DNA from: Trichoplusia ni
Lineage: Eukaryota > Arthropoda > Insecta > Lepidoptera > Noctuidae
Direction of reading: 5' to 3'
Assembly: GCF_003590095.1 (NCBI RefSeq)
Contig: NC_039483.1
Coordinates: 9,052,001-9,116,000, forward strand
DNA: 64,000 nucleotides
Every line of letters starts with the position of its first letter. Position 1 is the stretch's first letter. Made by a program: the position numbers and the translations under genes. The notes under the pieces were generated by a model. The model had not been told where the DNA came from. It did not search any database and saw only the letters and a program-made list of their open reading frames with translations. Below are positions 23,918-33,605 of the stretch, in pieces.

Positions 23918-24185
23918 TAAGACCTATTCCTGAGCACAGGCCTCGTCACGGATAGTGAAGGTTTGAGCATTGATCATTACATTACTCACGTTCACTGCGG
24001 GCTGGTAATATCAGATTCTAATATCTGATGCTAGAATCCGGATTTCCTCACGTTTTATTTTAGCCTAATTAAGTATATACATACCTTTAAAAGTCACATT
24101 GGCACTATGTGTTGGAATTGAACCTGCACCGTGTTAAAATATAACATACAAATCCATGCACGGAACCGCAAGGCCAATACGACAC
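23918..24185 (+). repeat. Interspersed repeat with GAGCACAGGCCTC motif
   Basis: GAGCACAGGCCTCGTCACGG, GTGAAGGTTTGAGCATT, CACTGCGGGCTGGTAAT and GGATTTCCTCACG appear in order. This is the block order of a common lepidopteran repeat I recall as belonging to a retroposon. The following 24100-24185 part (GTGTTGGAATTGAACCTGCACC) looks like its tRNA-like continuation on the opposite sense. Diverged copy. Confidence 0.5.
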
Positions 24186-24681
24186 AATAACAAATACCAG
24201 CATAATAATACATTGCATGTAATACTAGGTTTGATATTATCATTGCGTGGTAATAGTCGTGCTTAGTAGTCGTAGTTCAAAGCCTCATAATTAGATACTG
24301 TTGCATCGACTTTATTTACTCACAGTGTTTATAATACTCTGACATGTTTTTTAGAGATCCATGCCCTAGGGGTAAAAATAGAACTCCTAATACTAAAGCT
24401 CTGCTATCTGTCTATTCATGTGTCGCAAGGAGAAATTTGAAACGTTAACAGATTGTGTAATTATGTTTTAAAAATGAAATCACTTGTAAGCAACGCTCGG
24501 TAAGGCCATAAATTTGATGGGTGAACAATTTTACTTTCCTAGCCTATTACTATGGCAGCTTAAGTCTAGAAAGTCCTACTTGCGAGTAACCGGTTTGTTA
24601 ATATTAAAACACGCTTTGTTTAATTCGTGTTGAAACCCTATTGAAACCCTATTACTGGTATCCATACTAGGCGTCGCCTCA
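24186..24681. other. Gene-free sequence
   Basis: Nothing recognised. Confidence 0.45.
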
Positions 24682-24909
24682 TCACATCGTTTTTATTGGG
24701 ACTGTGTGCTCTTTCCCAGAATTTGTGGACACATTGGCTTCACGCAAACGAGCCGCTCTCTTTCGATAAACTTTTCTTTTTAATCGATATCCCTGGAGTC
24801 TTTTTGACTCTTTTACTGCCAGATACTTTTTCCCTGCTTTTTGGTAAGCTTTTGCGAAAATGAGTTTTGAAATTTTTGATCTGTAATTGCAAGAAGGGTT
24901 GTTGTGCAT
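24682..24909 (-). CDS. Unidentified 75-codon Lys/Arg-rich frame
   Basis: An ATG-started frame on the minus strand encodes a very basic peptide. Residues ~10-60 are dense in Lys/Arg (for example RLKRKVYRKRAARLREAN), with few of the Phe/Ile/Tyr runs typical of chance frames in this DNA. No domain is recognised and there are no clear splice sites. It could be a single small gene, an exon, a retropseudogene piece or chance. Confidence 0.15.
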   Translation of the reverse strand: MHNNPSCNYRSKISKLIFAKAYQKAGKKYLAVKESKRLQGYRLKRKVYRKRAARLREANVSTNSGKEHTVPIKTM

Positions 24910-27160
24910 TCTGAATTATGTATTTGCTTAAGATTTTACGTTTGAACTTAATAATGATTCATGAGCTGAAGATGATTCTTATGAAATTGCTTTTGACTGC
25001 AAGATAGCTGATCGATATTATTATGTCATAACGCCAAATATAAAAACACGTGTGACACGCGAATGCTTGTGAAAACTAGTACGACACAAGGATTAAAATC
25101 CTAACTGCTAGTCTCTTTAAAACACAACAGCTTTCAGCATTCCTTCAAATCAAGCAGGAACAAAGCCAAAAATTTGTCACAACTCAGTCTTACAGAAAAT
25201 GACCTATTTTTCTTTCTCTGAAATATAATATTTTTCTCACAATAGACAAAAAGTCGAGACAAAAGCTACTGTAAAATTAACTGCCATAAATAAACCCCGT
25301 CATTATCTTATTATCCCTCCTCACAATTTATCTCGTGGTGCGACAATGAGAAAAATTGCATATTGTTATTATTTGATAAATGACAGGCTTTGTTCTCACC
25401 GACGGCGATACGATGCGCGCAGACGAAACAATGGATACCTTTTATGATAAGACAACAATGTAATTATTTTGAAATTATACCATTCATGTAATTTTTATTC
25501 TGATTTCGAATTATGTTTTCAGTGGGGATTGAAAATGCTTTTGGGATTTTCATTTTAAAGATACATGAATACCGAAATTAATTATTTCTTGTAATTCCTG
25601 AATTGTTTCATTTTCGTGAAGTCATTATTTTTATTTGGTCTTCGGTTCAAAAAAAAATATCCTGAAAAAGACTATTTCAATACGGTACAGAATATAAAGC
25701 AAACACTCTTTGGTATTACAATCTTACACTCACCCTATAGGTACTAAGGTGAAGCTACTATTCAAGAATGAAAACTATTCAAGTCTTTCTTTGAAGCTTC
25801 TTTGCAAAAAGCACGAAAATGGAAGCTTATTAAGACTATATACCCTCGCTAAGTCTCTATTTCTAGGTAAATTGTGATAGCGGCAACTGAAATACAACAT
25901 CTATCAAAATTTCATTTATGCAACTACCACGTTTTATGAAACCCATGAGATACTTAACAAAAGGGAAAGGTTTAAACATTTGAGCTAGAATTCGGCTATC
26001 TTAAGACCTTTACAAAATTAAGACTATATATTCATACCAAAATACGTCACAAACAAGTACTGACCACTTCCCCAGCTTACACAAACTCCTCCAGACAGAT
26101 GGCACCACCGTCATCCTAACTTCTAAACAGAAACAATGGCTACCTTATCAATTTAGTTAACGAAGTGCATGCCCTAATTCAGGCCTGGCAGACTTCCAAA
26201 CTATACCGCCGATACCGACCCAGTTTTCATGTCAAACATTGATATTATGCAGTGGAACATAGTGATATTTTTACAGCGAGAGGTGGGTAGATGGATATTC
26301 GTTTAAGGGTACTTCTGTATCGGTCTTTTTTATCGGTAACGCTAACGTTTTTGGTTTTCAGACTTTTTTCTTTCGGATTGTATAGGAAAATATTGTAAGG
26401 CAAAATGTTAAATGTAAGGCGCGGAAAAATGTTGAAATTGTATTGTGAAACTATGACCAATGGCTGAGAAAATTGGGTAACTTGGGAATTTGTGTCGGAG
26501 AATCGCAAATTTGCAAGTCTGGACAAGGGTAGTGATAAATTATATTGTCCTCAAGAAGGTAAATCAACATTGCTACAAAAGAGTTCGCGACTTTTTTATA
26601 GAAAAGAAAACAGCTAACCCTAAAATGCAAGCAATTTCCCAAGGCAAAAGGTTAAAAAACATAAAGAACAAACGCAAATCGTTTCAAAACAGCAACTAAG
26701 TCAAACTTGGTGTCCGAAAGAAAAATGAAAGAAGAAACATCGTCTGGCTCACATCCAGATGACATGATAAACTTTCCTGTATAACAAGTTCTATAAATGG
26801 ACACAGTCTTGATTATATAAGTTGAATGTTTGTCTACTTGGGTACTATGAATATTGTTCGAGTTTCATTTGTTTTGGTAATGTGACTTATGGGTTCCTGA
26901 AAATGGGTTTAAGAAGTACTTATTGCTTTGGGGGAAGAGAGAGTTTTGATGGGATTGATGGTTTCAATTTAACTTTTAATTGATCAAAATTCCAGTAACT
27001 GAAGGTTTTCATTTTGAATTTACATGGTTTAGAACTCCTTTCTACACTGCTTGTTGCTTAATTTAATAACTGCAATTTTGCTTGTAAATTGTAAACACAT
27101 AATCCCAAAGCTCTCTATGAGAACTGTACACCAAATCTCCATTACTTTATTCATAAGATC
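24910..27160. other. Gene-free sequence with SINE tail
   Basis: A SINE 3' remnant lies at 25045-25125 (plus strand: GAATGCTTGTGAAAACTAG, GACACAAGGATTAAAATCC). The rest is AT-rich and holds no supported gene. Frames of 63-93 codons around 26.3-26.7 kb overlap on both strands and have no domain. Confidence 0.45.
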
Positions 27161-27239
27161 AGTAATATCGTCACAGGTGGCGTCTATATAAACACAAGCG
27201 CTATATGATGTTTACGTTAAATGCATAACAGAGCGGCGA

Positions 27240-28005
27240 GCTTAAACTGTCCCACAGGCTCTCATTGTCTCGAGTGGTGATAAATTGTTCGTACCATTGC
27301 AACGTCACTGTACACTCGGCATCACTTTAATTGGTGCGATTGTGGCGAGCGCCTTTGAGGACACTCTGACACAGTATTCTGTTTTAGAATTGAAACGAGA
27401 CGGCTATAGTAATCAGGTACTTGTTTGTTTGTTTTGAGAATTCTGAGAATTATATGAGTTTTGGTTTCGTTGTCGGATGTTTGCTGAGGGTTAAGCGAAT
27501 GCTGAATTTTAGGTATTCAGTGAAATAATTTTGTTTTAATGTTACTTTGGTAGAGATTTTTTACTTAAGATAAGAATTAGAAATAGTAAAATGTAAATAC
27601 AACTTTTTAGAAGTAAATTAAAAAATTTGAACATCATAGTTTTAAACTTTTAAATCGAAGAATAGATGACGTCATTATAATAAACGATAATGAACGCAAA
27701 GAAAACTTTATTTTAATTCATTCATTATCCAAACCAAATCCACGTTTTAATTAATTTGAATTTTAAGACATTCTCATGTTTAAATCGAGCCCAAAGTTTC
27801 ATTAGCAGTTCTAACTTAGACCTTTCATTTAAATTTATCTTTATCTACACATCTAAATACGTTTTCATAGTGTTTCATAGTTGCGGGCCGGTGAGTGGGA
27901 CCGGCATAAATGACAGTGGCTTAAGTTGTCTCGAGGGGACGCTTGCAAGGCATTGTCTACTGACAAATTGTCTGCACCATTTACGTCGCTCTACTCCTAT
28001 GCGTT
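27240..28005 (+). repeat. Two related short modules, same orientation
   Basis: TGATAAATTGTTCGTACCATT (from about 27278) followed by ACGTCACTGT, and TGACAAATTGTCTGCACCATT (from about 27959) followed by ACGTCGCTCT, are clearly related. Both are preceded by TTGTCTCGAG (about 27267 and 27926). They sit about 670 bp apart in GC-richer islands. A TATA-like word (CTATATAAACAC) lies at about 27184. A CRE (TGACGTCA) lies at 27667-27674 between them. Whether this is a duplicated regulatory module or a dispersed repeat cannot be told. Confidence 0.35.
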
Positions 28006-28605
28006 GCTGCTACTGTCCAGTTTTATACTTTTGAATAAATTGAAAAGGTTTTAAAGTCTTTGAGAATATGTTTTTGGTGAAAGATTCAGTTTGAAATTGT
28101 ATGGAGTGAAAACTGCTTTGTAAAATTTGTGAAATAAGAGTGTTTCAGATTTACATAAAATAAAGAATTTTTATAATTCAGTCGTAAGAAATAACTGTAA
28201 TCTATCATCGAATTTACTTAAAAACATGAATAACATTAAATTTAACCCGAATTCAATGCAAACCTTTGTACCAAGTAAATCAAATACAGTAATTTTTATT
28301 TATGTTAGAACATCAATTTAATACGTACATACCACCACCAATCCACCCTTAAAAACACACATTTGACGAAAATTCCAAAAATTTCATAAGCTCAGAGAAT
28401 GAGTACTAGATTTTAGATAATGATCGTTTAAGCTTGAGATAGGTGGCGTAATCTCCGGCCCCTCGGATCTCATTTAGCAGTACTATCTAAGATAGGTATC
28501 GAAGTCGAGCCAAAAATGTATGAGAAAAAGATAGGTAAGGTTAAGATTTGGTAGATAAGAAATGTTTATTTTTAAATAAACTCGTATTTTTTAAAAGTAT
28601 TTATT
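28006..28605. other. Gene-free sequence
   Basis: AT-rich; a small GC-richer patch at 28440-28480. No gene. Confidence 0.45.
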
Positions 28606-28606
28606 C

Positions 28607-28735
28607 TTGAAATGAAACGACTTTTACGGATTTTATCGCGGTTTAATTTTTGGTTTTAGTTCCCGACGTTTCGACACCTTTTATTTCAATTTTCACTTTC
28701 ATTTCAATGTCTAACATTCGCGTAAACCTAAGAAA
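28607..28735 (+). repeat. Inverted-repeat element, copy 1
   Basis: The core GGATTTTATCGCGGTTTAAT, TTAGTTCCCGACGTTTCGAC, CATTTCAATGTCTAACATTC and CGCGTAAACCTAAG is shared with 42059-42195 in the same order and orientation. Within it, TTGAAATGAAA (28607-28617) and TTTCATTTCAA (28697-28707) form an inverted pair. It is recognisable as a dispersed lepidopteran repeat, class unknown. Confidence 0.6.
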
Positions 28736-28742
28736 CCAGTAT

Positions 28743-29430
28743 TTATTCTTTTTTCTACTAAAGATCTGACTTATACTGTGCGTAATGGTTTTTAGAACGA
28801 CACTAAAGACCTCATTTGGCTAGAGATAACTCAGTACTGTAAAGGAATAGCATAACATCCTTGAATACAACTACAGCCACATAGCTTTTGTAATAAGCAG
28901 ACATCGACAATGATTTAAAAAAACATTTTCTTAAATCAAAAACTCAATGGATAAGTAGGTAAAATGTATATAGCCTTTTCGCTAACACAAACACTAATGA
29001 ATAAATTATGCGATATCATTTTAGAGCCATACGCGTCATAACTTAAGACTAGTCACTTTCATACATTTCAGCACAAGGATACAATGCCTCTAGAACTGTC
29101 ACCTGTCTAAACACTATCTCGAACAACATAGGTATAACAGGTCCTAAGCCCTTTTGACTCATACGCAACAATATATCAATAGCGAGATCCCGAGACGCTA
29201 TTCCTTAATGCTTTTATTAGTCCCGAATGGCTTACAATAGTGTAGTTGTCATGGCCTGATAAATTGCTCGCTACGTGCAAAGTGGTCAATGAAGTTTTAC
29301 CTTTTTGACCGGTACTATACCTGTAATAAGTTTCTATTTAAATCCTGGGAATTTGTGGTTTGATATATTTAGGCAGCAAAGGTGCTTTTTAAGTGATTAC
29401 TTTTAATATATTACAAAAAAGATTACATTC
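28743..29430. other. Gene-free sequence
   Basis: No recognisable feature. Confidence 0.45.
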
Positions 29431-29431
29431 A

Positions 29432-29524
29432 TATCGAGATGACAATCATCATCATCATCTCAGCCTATACCAGTCCACTGCTGGACATAGGCCTCTCTAT
29501 AAGTTCTCCAGCGCGACCGGTTCA
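29432..29524 (+). repeat. CCACTGCTGGACATAGGCC repeat fragment
   Basis: An ATCATCATCATC run leads into AGCCTATACCAGTCCACTGC and TGGACATAGGCCTCTC, then AAGTTCTCCAGCGCGACCGG. This is a very common lepidopteran dispersed sequence linked to LINE-type elements. A related fragment lies at 40944-41020. Confidence 0.6.
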
Positions 29525-29855
29525 AAATGACAATAACGAGATGACAATATTAAGATCTAATTAAGTCGTAGATTAAAAATAAAAATAATTAAATTTAAAT
29601 AAGAGATACAATGGCATAATGCCAGTCAAATAAACGCGTTTTAAAAAACATTACCTAGATACTCGTATAAAACCACCCAATGCATTTAAAGTTTCATTTT
29701 ATCGTCCACATATTCAAATACACCCAAATGCGCCAACCAAGATATTTCAACCGACTCATTCACATTGACAGTCTACAGAAACAATAAAGTCTTACATAAA
29801 ACATTGGCTAGGATCTACCACCACCTTGCAATATAACACGTTTGAATTTGTAAGA
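29525..29855. other. Gene-free sequence
   Basis: AT-rich; nothing recognised. Confidence 0.45.
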
Positions 29856-29910
29856 GCGAGATGCTGCTCTACGCCGCTTATAGCTCCGTCTTGCTTCCAC
29901 AACTGCTATA
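29856..29910 (+). repeat. Diverged interspersed repeat fragment
   Basis: AGATGCTGCTCTACGCC and CGTCTTGCTTCCACAACTGC match the repeat at 6110-6350 and part of 17965-18000. Confidence 0.4.
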
Positions 29911-30300
29911 ATCAAACTGGTTAAGAACACCCAGAAAGTCGATACAGATTTCAACATTTATTATTTCCCCGAGACATCGTATTTTAAACCGATCTCAAGG
30001 AAGATATCACTTTACAGACGCAAGAAGTCTTTCAACTACATTTTCCGTTGTATTATTTGTCCCAAAAGGATTACAAGTGTGGCGGTGTCTCGACGTGACT
30101 AATGGGTGTTCGTGACATTGACTCGATATACAGGCTGTTTCGTTTATTAAGCATTTTATTACTTAGTGGATTTAATTATAATGGCGATATTACTAGATGT
30201 TGTTTTGAGGTTGACGTGCTAGTTCAGTTCATTGCGTAACTCAATTAAAAAAAATTCTTTACCGTTCAAAACTGTCTGAATTTTTAAGCACGACAGTGAT
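29911..30300. other. Gene-free sequence
   Basis: Nothing recognised. Confidence 0.45.
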
Positions 30301-30302
30301 TG

Positions 30303-30455
30303 TGATTGTCTGCCTAGTGGCGACGTGTCGTGGATTCGATACCCGCGTAATTCAAGCCTTTGTGTGACCCTGAATGCTAATTCTGGGTATGTGTGTCTTT
30401 GCGCGTTTTACTATGGACCTTACTGTGTGTAAGTTGTGAAAACTGGACGCTTCTA
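30303..30455 (+). repeat. Diverged tRNA-derived SINE
   Basis: GACGTGTCGTGGATTCGATA with CCCGCGTAATTCAAGCCTTT (B-box region), then AATTCTGGGTATGTGTGTCT match the SINE family. The head is weak and the tail is lost. Confidence 0.55.
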
Positions 30456-30714
30456 TGAGCGTGTAGTGCTCCGATTTCTATCGATTTTGAAAAAGGCTTT
30501 ATTAGAGTGCTCAGCTTGCTTTACTTGTCAGTTTTTATCATCACCGTTGACGAAACAATATCAATATAAAAAACCGTACAATAAAATAAATTACAGAACG
30601 ATGTACACAAAGTAACAAGTCAATACTGTGTGACCGCTTTGGGACCAATATACAGAAGGAATCGATACTAAAAGGTTTGTTTGTTTCAATGTTATGGAAA
30701 TTGCATACGTTTTT

Positions 30715-30960
30715 GGTTTCCTTTTTTATTAACCCAGCGGGTAAAAACGGAAACCTATTAAAAAGTTTCCGCTATCCATCCGTCTGTTAGTCACCAGGCT
30801 TTATCTCATGAACTGTGTTAGCTAAGAAGTGCTGCCGCTAACAAATACTAAAAATAAAGATCGAGGCAAAGCAACAGCTGGTACGGTCATAAATTTGCTG
30901 GTGGGTAGCAAATAAATTTGAGGGTGGGTAAATTTATTGGTCACACAACTAATTTGTTTA
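30715..30960 (+). repeat. ACCTATTA/GTCACCAGGCT repeat copy
   Basis: Blocks GGTTTCC, CCCAGCGGGTAAAAACGG, AAACCTATTAAAAAG, TCCATCCGTCTGTTAGTCAC, CAGGCTTTATCTCATGAACT, GTTAGCTAAGAAGTGCTGCC and GCTAACAAATACTAAAAATA occur in the expected order. The best-preserved copy of this family in the window. Confidence 0.65.
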
Positions 30961-31430
30961 TCTTTAACCACGCATGCAATCCGACTCGCACTTGATAAGT
31001 AATTTATATTTGAATAGTCGTCAATTTTGAAACTTATCTACTGTATTACATTCTATCACTGTTGTATTAAGGTTTTTGAAGGACAAAGTTGGGAAACAAT
31101 GCACATGGGAAAATAGCCATAAATAAATAAATTTGTTCAAAAGTACTAGTAGAGTTATGTATATGAAGTAAATATTTTCTCTCAAAACGTAGACAGGCAA
31201 CTGAAATAAACAATATTTTCAATCTAATATACACTGGTCAAACATTGCGATGATCTTTTCGAATCAACTCTAAGGTATACCAACAAAGTTTGTGAGGGAT
31301 GTATGCTTTCATGGCAAAATAGATCGAATAGTAAGTCATACGCAATCAAACATGTTATAGAATAGTTTTCATTCATTGTCGGTTTAGAAATTATTGAAAA
31401 GGTATCAAATTATACATGTTTGGGTAAGTG
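30961..31430. other. Gene-free sequence
   Basis: Nothing recognised. Confidence 0.45.
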
Positions 31431-31434
31431 TATA

Positions 31435-31615
31435 TTTTTTTGGGTTTTTCAATTTTTTAAGTCACATACACAAAAACATTTGTACTCAGGACAACTATTC
31501 GCGGATCACATAACCGCTTCTCCACTTCGCTGTTCGCTGGGATCAAACCCGCGAGACTTCGCACAAAGTGGGTTTTGCGTGGTGACCTCAACCATTAAGC
31601 ATCTTTGCAGTATTC
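31435..31615 (-). repeat. tRNA-derived SINE
   Basis: On the minus strand: GGTTGAGGTCACCACGCAAA, TCTCGCGGGTTTGATCCC (B box), then TGTGATCCGCGAATAG, CTGAGTACAAATGTTTTTGT and GTGACTTAAAAAATTG. The 72-codon plus-strand frame is incidental. It faces the SINE at 31895-32095 in inverted orientation. Confidence 0.65.
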
Positions 31616-31894
31616 TTATGCCCGGTCAGACAAGCTAGTTCACTACATATACTCGTACATATACCAACGCATAGGCAATTGTTTTTATGCCTTCTTTGTG
31701 TGCGTGTATAATACGTTACGTCTAGACAATGTGTGGCGAGACAAAATATGTTAGACTTTATTATGATCACTCGGAGTAATTTTCAATATGTAGAGCAATA
31801 GGAATATTAAAGACGTTATCAGTTAAAGCCGAGTTTTTTGTGTGCGTTCATTACTCTTTTATAAAAAACAATTATTGCTCGTAGTTTTGTTTAC
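31616..31894. other. Spacer between inverted SINEs
   Basis: No gene. This ~280-bp AT-rich spacer would form the loop if the two flanking SINE copies paired in RNA. Confidence 0.4.
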
Positions 31895-32095
31895 AAGAAT
31901 AGCCGAGTGATATAGGTTATGCGGCCAAGTTCACAGTGCGCGACATGCCTCGGGTTCGGTCCCCGCGTAGGATAAGCATTTGTGTGATCCACAAATGTTT
32001 GTTTTGAGTTTGGATGTCTTGGTGTTTGTGATTTGAATGTTTGTAAAATACCAGCGAGGCAAGGATTTAATCTCTTAGCTTTTTTTTTATGGTAG
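31895..32095 (+). repeat. tRNA-derived SINE
   Basis: Head AATAGCCGAGTGATATAGG (A box), B box TCGGGTTCGGTCCCCGCG, then TAGGATAAGCATTTGTGTGA, TTTGAGTTTGGATGTCTTGG, TGAATGTTTGTAAAATACC and tail GCAAGGATTTAATCTCTTAG before a T run. A good full-length copy. The minus-strand 69-codon frame is incidental. Confidence 0.75.
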
Positions 32096-33435
32096 TTCAA
32101 ATGTCAATAATTGTATTTTAAGTTTACTATTGAGTACTTGGTCTACAAGTATAGTTTAAAAAAAACACGATGTGAAACAAATTCCAAATACGATTCCTGT
32201 ACAAATGTACACAAAACTTTTTCTTCGACTTCGAAACTACTATAGTTTTGAAACGTGCGTGCAACTAGCAAATTGTATCGAATATTGCAACAAATTGCGT
32301 GTTCATAGTTCCATTTCGGTTTGAATAATGTATAAATTGTCACAGAAACGCACCCTGTATGTCTGTATTAGTAGAATTATGGGTGTATACGGGGACTGGT
32401 GGCGATATCGTTGATGTGCCCTATTAGTCGCAAAAACGCCTTCGGAGCTATGGCTTTATCAGTTAATGTTTTAGAATACTTAACTTGAGTTCTTGAAGAA
32501 TTTTATAATAATAACGTCGTCCAATTTTTCAAAAAGTATGTTTCTGTACAATTACAGTGTAGGGAGAATAATTAATCTACATAAATACTCTGATGGCGAT
32601 AATGTTTATTGCGAGTGGCACTGGAGTATTTGAATTAGTTAGAAGAAGTGACATTGAGGGTTCCGTAAAAATAGGCAAATCCCAAAAGCCAAAACCCTTA
32701 ATTCAATTAATTTAAATGTTGTCTATACTACCAATATAAAACAACATCGAATTTAAGCTTATTACCGAATTTCTATACGCGTGCTACTAAAACGAGAAAT
32801 CGATAATAAGCTAAAACGTCATTAAAGTCATTACAAACTACCGCCCACTACATTTTGTAGCGATTCAAATTCGATACCAATGCCAGGAATCCCAGCATTA
32901 ATCATGTAGGTGACCAATCAGCGGAATAAATACACTAGAGACCGCGCTCGTGACTAAAATTCAATGATTTCGTTAATGCGGGGCAGCTTTAGTTCGTTTT
33001 CATGAACTTTGACGAATGCCCCGGAGATTGGTACGTAACGTTTGACGGTAATGGTTTCGACGCTATTTTTGGACTGTCATCGTAATAAGCTATGAATGAC
33101 AGTTCATTGTCTGAGGTTGATTTGTTGTGGGGTAAGCTGATGAGTTGGATATTTATTTTATGTGTGTGGATTTCAGATGAAGTTCAAGTTTGTGCTGTGG
33201 AGTTTTATATATGTAAACCTTTTGGTTACCACACGATACTGTCGCTTGATCAACTTGACTTGTCCCATGACTGCGTCTCATGAGCAGTCCAATCCAGTTG
33301 GGTCCAAACTAGTTAGGCGATAATGATAACTACGAATGGAAAAGCTGTTATTAAAGTCTTTCCCAACACATGTCAAAGCTCGGTGCATTACAAGAAGTTA
33401 AATAAATTAGAGATATATCAAAATTCACGGCGTAT
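32096..33435. other. Gene-free sequence
   Basis: No supported gene. A GGGTTCCGTAAAAATAGG word at about 32660 may be a repeat end. GC-richer words occur at 32975-33060. The 63-codon frame at 33092-33283 has no domain. Confidence 0.45.
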
Positions 33436-33439
33436 AACA

Positions 33440-33605
33440 AGAGTCGGGCCGGCAGAGCGGCCGTGACGGAGGACTCAGACCAATCAACAGATGCGACGCA
33501 AGGGGAATGAGGGATCGCGAAATTGGGAGTGATTGTTGCTTAGTGAAGAATTATTAGTGCTCGTGTTGGTACGACCGTGGGAAGTGGTAGTGTTTTGTTT
33601 AAGTA
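33440..33605. promoter_or_regulatory. Candidate promoter or untranslated exon (GC-rich island)
   Basis: A sharp GC-rich island in AT-rich DNA starts with GAGTCGGGCCGGCAGAGCGG. It includes an initiator-like TCAGAC beside CCAATCAAC (CCAAT-type box) near 33477-33489. It then turns purine-rich with GTAAGAGTGAATG (donor-like) at about 33620. No open frame is seen, so a noncoding first exon on the plus strand is possible. No TATA box is seen. Inference only. Confidence 0.25.

Noticed and set aside
29440..29455. ATCATCATC microsatellite as an independent feature
   Set aside because: It is the usual leader of the CCACTGCTGGACATAGGCC repeat and is included there.
31420..31638. 72-codon frame at 31.4 kb
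   Set aside because: Reverse of a SINE copy.
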